A stretch of DNA of 37,389 bases from an uncultured Eubacteriales bacterium. GTDB lineage: Bacteria; Bacillota; Clostridia; Oscillospirales; Acutalibacteraceae. Of the stretch, positions 23,808-30,390 are shown one piece after another. A model generated the notes under the pieces. The model worked only from the letters and a program-made list of their open reading frames with translations. It was not told the DNA's origin and ran no database searches. The first letter of the stretch is position 1; the number at the start of each line of letters is the position of its first letter. The position numbers and the translations under genes are program-made. The DNA is taken from contig CAKRRH010000018.1 in the NCBI GenBank assembly GCA_934394855.1, positions 1 through 37,389 of the forward strand, given 5' to 3'.

Positions 23808-24785
23808 TTATATTTGTTCCCAGTCATCAGCAATCGGCTGCTGCGGTGCAATCACATCTTGCATTCCAAGCTTTGTCAGCAACTCCTGAGCCGGGTTATA
23901 GCCCATTTTTTTCTGTCTGTTATTCATTGCGGCAACCTCAATGATGATTGCCAGATTTCGACCGGGTTTAATCGGAATTGTAGTAGATGTTACGCTGATT
24001 CCGAGAATCTCTGTCGTTTCGCTCTCAAGTCCCATTCGGTCATATACCTTAGTCGAATCCCACGGTTCAAGATTGATTATCATGTCGATTTTTTCGGTAT
24101 TTTTAATTGCGCCCATACCGAAAATTCGGCGTGCGTTAATGATTCCGATGCCGCGGACCTCAATGAAGTGGCGAATGTTTTCTGGGGCAGAGCCGACAAG
24201 CGTTTTTGTCGATACTTTTCTGATTTCGACCGCATCGTCAGCAATCAGTCGGTGTCCTCGTTTAATAAGCTCGATCGCAGTTTCGCTTTTTCCGACGCCG
24301 CTTTCACCGAGCAGCAAGATGCCTTCGCCGTATACTTCGACCAAAACGCCGTGACGGGTGATTCTGGGGGCAAGCTCAACCGCCAAATGTCCGTTAAGCG
24401 CAGACGAAAAAGCAGAAGTCGTGTCCATTGTGCGGAACAGGGGAACATCATATTTTTCGGCGGCTGTGAGCATCGGTCTGTCAACCTCAAAATCACGGGT
24501 TATGATTACGCACGGCGGCCTTTTCGACATGAACATATCGATTCGTTCGGCATATTTTTCATCGCCGAGTTCGCGCAGATAACTGATTTCGTTTCGACCC
24601 AAAATCTGAATTCTGTCATTATCGAAAAATTCATAAAATCCAGCAAGCTGAAGTCCAGGACGGTTAAGGTCAGGCACATCGATTATGATCTCATCGATAT
24701 TTTCGGGAGAATGAATTTCCTCAAGCGAAAATTTATCGATTATGTTTGTCAGTTTTACCGAAAATCCTGATTTTTTCTCCGACAT
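23808..24785 (-). CDS. hprK: HPr kinase/phosphorylase
   Basis: HprK phosphorylates HPr at Ser46 in response to ATP and fructose-1,6-bisphosphate and removes that phosphate when phosphate is high. It is the sensor of Firmicutes carbon catabolite repression. The 325 residues have an N-terminal MurF-like domain, the P-loop GESGVGKS at 160-167, IADDAVEI just after, the signature EVRGIGIINARRIFG (about 208-222) and a C-terminal helix for HPr contact. The ATG at 24785 follows GAAAGGAATGAG. It heads the operon glk-murB-rapZ-whiA. A promoter with TATAAT lies in the AT-rich upstream region (near 24820), but its -35 box is unclear. Confidence 0.97.
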   Translation of the reverse strand: MSEKKSGFSVKLTNIIDKFSLEEIHSPENIDEIIIDVPDLNRPGLQLAGFYEFFDNDRIQILGRNEISYLRELGDEKYAERIDMFMSKRPPCVIITRDFEVDRPMLTAAEKYDVPLFRTMDTTSAFSSALNGHLAVELAPRITRHGVLVEVYGEGILLLGESGVGKSETAIELIKRGHRLIADDAVEIRKVSTKTLVGSAPENIRHFIEVRGIGIINARRIFGMGAIKNTEKIDMIINLEPWDSTKVYDRMGLESETTEILGISVTSTTIPIKPGRNLAIIIEVAAMNNRQKKMGYNPAQELLTKLGMQDVIAPQQPIADDWEQI

Positions 24786-24898
24786 TATCTCATTCCTTTC
24801 TATAATCCTAATTACAGTTATTATACTATATATTGTTTAAAATTAAAAGCCTTTTTACATGATTTTGAAAAATATTTGCATAAATATTAAAAATATTA

Positions 24899-24927
24899 TT
24901 GAATTTTTACCGCTTTATAAATATAAT
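24899..24927 (+). promoter_or_regulatory. Promoter of the flavin reductase-like gene
   Basis: TTGAAT (24899-24904), a 17-base spacer and TATAAT (24922-24927), 23 bases before the ATG. Confidence 0.8.
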
Positions 24928-24950
24928 AAATTAAAAGGAGTAGATATTTA

Positions 24951-25451
24951 ATGTTTATTGAAAAAGATGTTGCGACAATAAACGAAAATTTTATAAATGA
25001 CATTGCAAAGGAATGGATGCTTGTTTCGGCAGGTAATGAAGATGAATTCAACATGATGACGGCAAGCTGGGGATTTGTCGGAGAGATGTGGGGAAAACAC
25101 GCCGCAATTTGTGCAATCAGACCGCAAAGATATACCAAAAAATTCGTAGACGAAAACGAATATTTCGCATTGTCGTTCTATGGTGACGGCGCGCAGAAAA
25201 CAATCCACCAAATATGCGGAAAAAAGTCGGGAAGAGACACTGACAAAGCAAAAGAAGCAAATTTGACGCCGATTTTTTCGGATAATACGGTATATTTTGA
25301 TGAAGCACGGCTAGTACTTATCTGCAAGAAAATATATACATCTAAAATCGAGCCGGAAAAATTTCTTGATAAATCAATCGATAAATGGTACGACAACGAC
25401 TATCACGAGGCATATATCGGTGAAATTGTCAAGTGCTATGTAAAAGAATAA
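24951..25451 (+). CDS. Flavin reductase-like domain protein
   Basis: A 166-residue member of the FMN-binding split-barrel superfamily (flavin reductase-like domain). Seen are the N-terminal strand KEWMLVSAGNEDEFNMMTASWGFVGEMWG, which forms part of the FMN pocket (the MTASW motif is typical), and FVDENEYFALSFYGDG, followed by a TIHQICGKKSGRDTDK loop. The C-terminal EAYIGEIVKCYVKE is also typical. Many such proteins act as NAD(P)H:flavin oxidoreductases or flavoredoxins in anaerobes; the exact electron donor and acceptor cannot be read. AAAGGAG lies ahead of the ATG. It is a single gene with its own promoter, ending in a hairpin that overlaps the start of the next gene. Confidence 0.88.
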   Translation: MFIEKDVATINENFINDIAKEWMLVSAGNEDEFNMMTASWGFVGEMWGKHAAICAIRPQRYTKKFVDENEYFALSFYGDGAQKTIHQICGKKSGRDTDKAKEANLTPIFSDNTVYFDEARLVLICKKIYTSKIEPEKFLDKSIDKWYDNDYHEAYIGEIVKCYVKE

Positions 25452-25468
25452 AACATATAAACAAAATT

Positions 25469-25517
25469 GACCGCATACTTTTTATTATAATCAAGTAATG
25501 AAAGGTGCGGTCTTTTT
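25469..25517 (+). terminator. Terminator overlapping the carboxypeptidase ribosome binding site
   Basis: GACCGCA (25469-25475) pairs with TGCGGTC (25506-25512) and five T follow directly before the ATG at 25518. The 30-nt loop contains TATAAT and the AAAGG of the next gene, so termination of the upstream gene and expression of the downstream one share the same bases. Confidence 0.6.
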
Positions 25518-26771
25518 ATGACAAAGCCTATAAAAGCTGTTTTTGCGTTTTTGTTATGCATATCGCTCTTTGTGTCGCTTTCTGTGACATCATTTGCCGA
25601 TGAAATGTCATCGGACAGGGCAAAATCGGGAAATGTTGCGACCGAATATTATACGGACGATCTGACCGAGGAATATGCGGTTGAGACGGCAACAATACCG
25701 ATGTCATCACCGCCGAGCATTGACGCAAAATCGGTCATTTTAATGGAGCAGTCAACCGGCAAAATATTATATGAAAACAACGCAAACGAAAAACTGCCAC
25801 CGGCGTCGATTACCAAAATAATGACAATGCTGCTTGTGAGCGAAGCATTGGACGACACACGGCTGAAGCTTTCCGACATTGTTACGACAAGCGAACACGC
25901 AGCGTCAATGGGCGGCTCGCAAATTTGGCTTGAGCCAAAAGAAACAATGACGGTGGAGGAGCTTTTAAAGGCAGTTGCGGTCGGTTCGGCAAATGATGCA
26001 AGCGTGGCGCTCGCCGAACATATTGCAGGGTCGGAGGAAGGCTTTGTCGGCATGATGAACGAAAAAGCGCAGAGCCTTAAAATGAATAATACTATCTTCA
26101 AAAATGCTTGCGGCTTGGACGATGAAGGACATATTTCATCGGCTAAGGATGTGGCGATTATGTCACGAGAGCTATTAAAACATGATGTTATTCGCAAGTT
26201 CACTTCAATTTGGATGGATTCGCTTCGGGGCGGAGACACACAGCTTGTCAATACGAATAAATTGGTACGGTTTTATATGGGCGCAACGGGGCTTAAAACA
26301 GGCACCACAAGCAAAGCAGGATTTTGCTTGTCGGCGTCGGCTAAGCGTGATAACATGGAGTTGATCGCGGTTGTAATGGACGCAAAATCATCAAACGACA
26401 GGTTTTCGGGCGCTAAAAAATTGCTTGATTACGGCTTTGCAAATTGGAAAATTATGAAACCCGTCTTTGATAAATCACAAATCAATAAAATTGAGGTAAA
26501 AATGGGTCAAAAGGGAAGCGTTAATATTAAGGTCGATAAGCCTGCAAACGAACTGATTAAATCGAACGACAAATCTAAAATCACAACAAAAATCGACATT
26601 CCCGAATCAATAGAAGCGCCTGTAGCAAAAGGTCAAAAAATCGGAACACTGACAGTCCTGAACGGAAACTCAAAATTGTCCGAATATTCGATATATGCAA
26701 CGGACGATGTTAAACGAACCGATTTCGGATTCGCACTCATGAATCTGATGAAATCCTGGATGACTCCGTAA
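25518..26771 (+). CDS. D-alanyl-D-alanine carboxypeptidase (S11 family, DacF-like)
   Basis: A secreted or membrane-anchored penicillin-binding protein that trims the terminal D-Ala from peptidoglycan pentapeptides. A signal peptide is clear (MTKPIKAVFAFLLCISLFVS, cleavage probably near SFADEM). Serine-protease-like catalytic motifs are PPASITKIM with the nucleophile in SxxK (about 95), SAN in VGSANDAS (about 156) and KTG in GLKTGTTSKAG (about 260). The C-terminal PBP5-like beta domain follows, and the protein ends ALMNLMKSWMTP, a possible amphipathic anchor. The SD AAAGGTG is nine bases from the ATG. Homologues include sporulation-specific DacF; whether this one is vegetative or sporulation-related is not visible. 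Confidence 0.93.
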   Translation: MTKPIKAVFAFLLCISLFVSLSVTSFADEMSSDRAKSGNVATEYYTDDLTEEYAVETATIPMSSPPSIDAKSVILMEQSTGKILYENNANEKLPPASITKIMTMLLVSEALDDTRLKLSDIVTTSEHAASMGGSQIWLEPKETMTVEELLKAVAVGSANDASVALAEHIAGSEEGFVGMMNEKAQSLKMNNTIFKNACGLDDEGHISSAKDVAIMSRELLKHDVIRKFTSIWMDSLRGGDTQLVNTNKLVRFYMGATGLKTGTTSKAGFCLSASAKRDNMELIAVVMDAKSSNDRFSGAKKLLDYGFANWKIMKPVFDKSQINKIEVKMGQKGSVNIKVDKPANELIKSNDKSKITTKIDIPESIEAPVAKGQKIGTLTVLNGNSKLSEYSIYATDDVKRTDFGFALMNLMKSWMTP

Positions 26772-26812
26772 ATAACAAATCCGCATAAACCAATCGGCAA
26801 TATAATAAATCC

Positions 26813-26888
26813 AATCAGCGATATGGTCTTGACAATACCGAATTACAATTTCGGTTGTAAAAATAAGGACTATATCGCTGATTTTTTA
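26813..26888 (+). terminator. Long composite terminator of the carboxypeptidase gene
   Basis: aatcagcgatatggtc (26813-26828) pairs with 26868-26883 (one G:T pair), enclosing a second stem ACCGAA/TTCGGT (26837-26855), and the right arm runs into TTTTATT. The following promoter's -35 box begins at 26889. Confidence 0.8.
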
Positions 26889-26917
26889 TTGACAAATCCA
26901 AAAGAGAATAGTATAAT
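26889..26917 (+). promoter_or_regulatory. Consensus sigma-A promoter upstream of the xer gene
   Basis: TTGACA (26889-26894), exactly 17 bases, TATAAT (26912-26917). It is the best promoter in the window, yet the nearest coding start is 455 bases downstream. This points to a transcribed non-coding region or a long leader. Confidence 0.88.
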
Positions 26918-26923
26918 AAAAAT

Positions 26924-27241
26924 ATACCTAATTGCGCATAATACATATTTAGCGCAATAGAGGGGAGTTGGATATAGTTTTTTAAGGGTGTTTTGGCTGT
27001 AATATCCCTGCGAAAGCCGCTTGTTTTGCTATTGCCGCTTTCTGAAACTATATAGTTTTAGTTATATCAATATATCGATTATCAGAATCTATTAGCTAAG
27101 TTTGTTTATAAAATCTATAATTACAATTTAATTTTTTATATTGATTTCATAATTTGGTTTTTCGACTAATTATTTCATTTATTTTAATAAACCGGCTTAT
27201 TTTTAAAATCCAACTCTCATTTACAGCCGTTCAGTTTTTTT
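26924..27241 (+). ncRNA. Candidate structured RNA / long leader before xer
   Basis: From the predicted start near 26924 to a T-run at 27234-27241 there is no ORF. Complementary segments are: ATTGCGC/GCGCAAT (26931-26937 with 26952-26958); ATATAGTTT/AAACTATAT (26972-26980 with 27045-27053); GAAAGC/GCTTTC (27012-27017 with 27037-27042); GAGTTGGAT/ATCCAACTC (26965-26973 with 27208-27216, extendable by G:C and G:T); and GGCTGTAA/TTACAGCC (26995-27002 with 27221-27228). The last two cross, a pseudoknot topology. CGGCT/AGCCG (27193-27197 with 27225-27229), followed by T7, could be a terminator competing with the pseudoknot. I could not match it to 6S, tmRNA, RNase P or a riboswitch I know. The AT-rich stretch 27242-27372 shows nothing further except the xer ribosome binding site TTTGGAGG. 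Confidence 0.4.
26931..26958. other. Candidate dif (Xer recombination) site
   Basis: A 28-bp sequence with left arm ATTGCGCATAA, centre TACATA and right arm TTTAGCGCAAT. The arms are near-perfect inverted repeats, with the 11-6-11 layout of dif. The left arm shares nine consecutive bases (TGCGCATAA) with the XerC arm of E. coli dif, and the inner ATAAT-acata-TT resembles the dif core. A Xer-type recombinase gene starts 415 bases downstream. The same bases could instead simply be the first hairpin of the transcript described above. Confidence 0.45.
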
Positions 27242-27372
27242 CAAACGATAGTTGCATCATTTAGAAAATTTCTATTTAATACGATTTTTGATAAATTCAT
27301 TAAAATCACAAACGAAATCAATCAAATCAACAAATATACTAAAAATCATCAAATTTGGAGGTTTTATAAATT

Positions 27373-28347
27373 ATGATCAATTATAATGACGCACCGCCGA
27401 TTCTATTTGACTACATATCATATTTAAGCTCCGGCAAAGGCTGTTCTCTTACTACCCTTGACGGATATTATCGTGACATATCGCTTTTTTTCAAATTTTA
27501 TCTTTGGCGGCATGACGATTCATTAAAAGATAAAAATGTGGATAGCATTGACATTTCGGGAATTACCACGGAAATGGTAAAAAAAGTCACTTTAGCCGAC
27601 GGAACCGCATTTATATTATATTGCCAGCAGAATCGCGAAAATAATGAACGGACACGAGCAAGAAAAGCCACATCGCTTAGAATGTTTTTTAAATATTTGA
27701 CAAACCGAAAATTCATGTTTGAAAAAAATCCGTTTGATGAGCTTGAACTGCCAAAGCACAAGCGTGCCATTCCGAAGCATCTGACGCTTGAACAGTCAAA
27801 ACGGCTGCTGACTGCTGTTAACGGCGAAAATAAAGAGCGTGACTATTGCATAATCACACTCTTTCTAAATTGCGGAATGCGTTTGTCTGAGCTTTGTTCG
27901 CTCAATTTAAACGACATAAATTACGAAGACCGTTCGGTTATCATCACCGGTAAAGGCAACAAAGAACGGTTGATATATTTAAACGACGCCTGCATTTCAT
28001 CAATCAAGCGTTATGTTGCCGTGCGTCCAAACGACAGTGCAATTGACCGAGACGCATTATTCATCAGCCGTCGCGGAACACGGCTCAGCCGCCGAATGAC
28101 CGAACAAATCGTTACAAATACGCTTCAAAAAGCCGGACTTAGCGGACAGGGCTTTTCAACTCATAAGCTGCGCCACACTGCGGCAACACTGATGTATCAA
28201 TACGGCAAGGTTGACGTGCGAATATTGCAGGAAGTCCTCGGTCATGAGGATCTCGGCACAACGCAAATCTACACCCATGTTTCAAACGACCAGATTCGCT
28301 CGGCTTCCGAACATAATCCGTTATCCGAAGAACGCTCTAAACGGTAG
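27373..28347 (+). CDS. Tyrosine recombinase, XerC/XerD type
   Basis: A 324-residue site-specific tyrosine recombinase. The N-terminal SAM-like DNA-binding domain (about 1-110) includes LFDYISYLSSGKGCS and ARKATSLRMFFKYL. The catalytic domain has the full residue set: Arg in NCGMRLSEL (about 169), Lys in GKGNKERLIYL, HKLRH with His and Arg (about 259-262), His in LGHEDLGTTQIYTH and the nucleophile Tyr in that same block (near 293). Size and sequence fit chromosomal XerC/D rather than phage integrases, which carry longer N-terminal arm-binding domains. TTTGGAGG precedes the ATG. The C-terminus overlaps by 11 bases with the convergent interrupted gene at 28337. A dif-like site lies upstream. Confidence 0.9.
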   Translation: MINYNDAPPILFDYISYLSSGKGCSLTTLDGYYRDISLFFKFYLWRHDDSLKDKNVDSIDISGITTEMVKKVTLADGTAFILYCQQNRENNERTRARKATSLRMFFKYLTNRKFMFEKNPFDELELPKHKRAIPKHLTLEQSKRLLTAVNGENKERDYCIITLFLNCGMRLSELCSLNLNDINYEDRSVIITGKGNKERLIYLNDACISSIKRYVAVRPNDSAIDRDALFISRRGTRLSRRMTEQIVTNTLQKAGLSGQGFSTHKLRHTAATLMYQYGKVDVRILQEVLGHEDLGTTQIYTHVSNDQIRSASEHNPLSEERSKR

Positions 28348-28500
28348 TTTTTCTGTGTCTCGCTTTTTCGATATATTTTGCTTTTGTTGCAATTCCGCCT
28401 CTGATGTGCCGTTCGGCTTTGTTCTTGTCAAGCACCGATTTTACCGATTTATATAATTCAGGATCAATTTTTTTAAGTCTTTCCGAAACATCTTTATGTA
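28337..28500 (-). pseudogene. C-terminal remnant of a gene interrupted by the mobile element
   Basis: On the minus strand a frame reads AVHKDVSERLKKIDPELYKS, then KNKAERHIRGGIATKAKYIEK to a TAG at 28339-28337. It has no start codon or ribosome binding site of its own. Upstream the frame runs into the serine recombinase gene's last codons (whose TAA is at 28496-28494). The charged, ordered look of the peptide suggests the genuine tail of a host protein, with the 5' part displaced by insertion near 28494-28530. I do not recognise the family. The missing N-terminal half is not found at the right end of the element within this window. Confidence 0.5.
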
Positions 28501-30026
28501 CGGCTGTTACAAATACGAACGGTTTCGTCAAGCCCTAACTCTCTGAAGAGTTTGAGGAAGACCTCAACGTTTCCGTTTCGGTCAACCTCTATTCTGTCTA
28601 TCACCCGTCTTAGCTGTGCGTTGGTAATTGCCCTTAAATTGCTGATGTCCTCAATTTCCTTAAAGGTGTCGGCGAGTATCATTTGCAGTCGGTCGCCTTT
28701 GGTCAGGTGCTGTTCCACCATTTTAAGCTCCTCCTGCAACCTGTTCATCTCCTGCTTGTCCCCGCCGATTTTTGCGTTCAATTCCTCACGGGTAATAAGA
28801 TCATCGGTATACATATCCATATACTTTTGGCGGTTGCGCTTCAGCTTTTCTATCGCTGTGCGCAGTTCCTTTTCGTACGCAACATTTTCGTTCTTAGCAC
28901 GGTACACCTTTTGGAATTCGTTTACCACATATTCGGTAACATTTCTCTTACTTTTTAGTATGTTTGCAAAGTACTGCTCAATAACCTCTATCAGTTCATT
29001 TTCATCAACCGATACGGCATTGGGACAACTGTCCGCACCCCTGTTATGCCCAGAGCAGACCCACCTGACATAGGTGTTTTTATAAGTACGCACGCATCTT
29101 CTGAACGACCAACCGCAATCCTTGCATTTTATCAGCGTGGAAAAAAGATGCTGATTGCTGTGCCGCTCTTTATCCACCCGAAATTTTTTGCCTCGATCCG
29201 CTTTGAGTCTTCCTGCCTCGGCAAAGTCCTCATCGCTGATAATGCGAAGATCGGGGCGGTCTGCCACATACCACTCATCCTCATTTTTTAAGGTGCGTTT
29301 GCCGGTAAGGAAGTCGGAAACCTCTTCTTTTCCGTTTACGATTTTTCCGGTGTAAAGTTCGTTTTCAAGAATTCGGCAAACCGCATTTTGCGACCACTCG
29401 CAGCTTCGTTTGGTTTTGATTCCACGGGCGTTGAGCATAGCGGCTATTTTAGCCGCGCCGTATCCCTCGTTTAAATACCACCTGTAAATCCGACGAACCA
29501 CATCGGCCTCCGCTTTGTTGATTGTCAGATTAAAATAATCGCCGATCGTTTTATCGTACCCGAACACAATGTTCGGCACTCTGCCTTTTTCGGCATTTAT
29601 CTTTTTGCCGAACTTTACACGCTTTGAGGTATTCGCGCTTTCCTCCTGCGCTAATGCACCGAACACGGTAAGTACAAATTCGCTGTTGCCCATACTTGTC
29701 ATATTCGCCGTTAAAAACTGCGTTTCTATGCCGAGCGATTTTAATTTTCTTATGTTCTGGAGCAGGTCAACGGTATTTCTTGCAAAGCGCGAGATGTCTT
29801 TTACAACCACCATATCAAACAGTCCGCTCTCGGCGTCCGTCATCATTTTTAAAAATTGCTTACGGTTTTTAATTTTTGTTCCCGATAATCCTTCGTCGGC
29901 ATACAGTTTTACAAGCCTGTCCCCCGAACGGTCGGTGTATTCCTTAAAAAAGTTTTTCTGCGCTTCCAGCGAATTTAACTGGTCTTCCTTTTCGGTTGAT
30001 ACACGGCAGTAAGCCGCTATATTCAT
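28494..30026 (-). CDS. Large serine recombinase (site-specific integrase of the element)
   Basis: A 510-residue recombinase that inserts and excises the element. The N-terminal resolvase domain starts MNIAAYCRVSTEKEDQLNSL, with catalytic Ser10 and the arginine block VVKDISRFARNT. The 'Recombinase' domain follows (GYGAAKIAAMLNARGIKTKR, ILENELYTGKIVNGKE). A zinc ribbon with CKDCGWSF and a later VCSGHNRGADSCPN comes next, then a long coiled coil (about 375-450). This order is that of Tn4451 TnpX / Tn5397 TndX-type enzymes. I start it at ATG 30026, seven bases after AAAGGAG; the frame extends to 30062 without support. A promoter lies at 30061-30089. Its end overlaps the interrupted host gene. Confidence 0.95.
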   Translation of the reverse strand: MNIAAYCRVSTEKEDQLNSLEAQKNFFKEYTDRSGDRLVKLYADEGLSGTKIKNRKQFLKMMTDAESGLFDMVVVKDISRFARNTVDLLQNIRKLKSLGIETQFLTANMTSMGNSEFVLTVFGALAQEESANTSKRVKFGKKINAEKGRVPNIVFGYDKTIGDYFNLTINKAEADVVRRIYRWYLNEGYGAAKIAAMLNARGIKTKRSCEWSQNAVCRILENELYTGKIVNGKEEVSDFLTGKRTLKNEDEWYVADRPDLRIISDEDFAEAGRLKADRGKKFRVDKERHSNQHLFSTLIKCKDCGWSFRRCVRTYKNTYVRWVCSGHNRGADSCPNAVSVDENELIEVIEQYFANILKSKRNVTEYVVNEFQKVYRAKNENVAYEKELRTAIEKLKRNRQKYMDMYTDDLITREELNAKIGGDKQEMNRLQEELKMVEQHLTKGDRLQMILADTFKEIEDISNLRAITNAQLRRVIDRIEVDRNGNVEVFLKLFRELGLDETVRICNSRT

Positions 30027-30060
30027 AAAAATTTCTCCTTTCCTGCAATTTTGTGACAAC

Positions 30061-30089
30061 ACAATACCACAATCGTTTTCACAAGTCCA
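30061..30089 (-). promoter_or_regulatory. Promoter of the serine recombinase gene (duplicated module)
   Basis: TGGACT (30089-30084), 17 bases, TATTGT (30066-30061) with an extended TG just before the -10 on the minus strand. The surrounding CACAAGTCCAG and ACCACAA motifs recur at 34936-34964. Confidence 0.6.
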
Positions 30090-30110
30090 GCGAATAATCG
30101 CTATTCTTTT

Positions 30111-30144
30111 TTATAAAAGCCACCCTGCTTTACGCAGAATGGCT
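30111..30144 (-). terminator. Terminator after the mobilization genes
   Basis: AGCCATTCTGC pairs with GCAGGGTGGCT (minus strand, 30144 to 30118, with G:U pairs) around GTAAA, followed by TTTT. The loop contains the stop codon of the 30130 ORF. Confidence 0.7.
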
Positions 30145-30336
30145 CATTGTTTTTTCGCTGTTCTGAACAGCGGTTTTTATCGCTTTTTCAACCTTTGGCT
30201 TGTTTGCCTCTATGAAAAGTTTTAAAAGCATTTCGGCGGTGTCCTCCACCGAGTTTGGATTGTTGAACGAATATTGTGGCCTAATCTTTCCCACGGTGCG
30301 GTCGCCTGCCTTTCGGTTTTTTCTTTGATAATACAT
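30130..30336 (-). CDS. Small element-encoded protein, possibly frameshifted at its 5' end
   Basis: A 68-residue frame (RKNRKAGDRTVGKIRPQYSF, then SVEDTAEMLLKLFIEANKPK) resembles a small conserved protein often found between relaxase and recombinase genes of such elements. Its ATG at 30336 has no ribosome binding site. A properly placed GGGAGTGG and ATG (30377-30375) lie 41 bases upstream but in another frame, giving MKIYCAKRNGVSIV and then out-of-frame codons. The simplest reading is a recent frameshift near 30336, so that the intact protein would join both parts. If so, this is a pseudogene. The C-terminal part is amphipathic and lysine-rich. Function is unknown. Confidence 0.5.
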   Translation of the reverse strand: MYYQRKNRKAGDRTVGKIRPQYSFNNPNSVEDTAEMLLKLFIEANKPKVEKAIKTAVQNSEKTMSHSA

Positions 30337-30390
30337 ACTATGCTCACGCCGTTTCGCTTAGCACAGTAAATTTTCATTCACCACTCCCTT

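Noticed and set aside
23772..24770. 332-codon open frame on the plus strand
   Set aside because: Exact antisense of hprK, whose motifs and length are unmistakable. The translation has no known features.
28337..28531. 64-residue protein starting at the TTG of 28531
   Set aside because: The proposed first residues are bases of the recombinase gene read in another frame. Only the distal part looks like a real protein, so it is reported as a remnant.
30326..30353. Second dif-like sequence (GATAATACATACTATG)
   Set aside because: Core resembles dif, but the outer arms are not inverted repeats, and the bases lie within the small ORF behind the relaxase gene. Likely coincidence.
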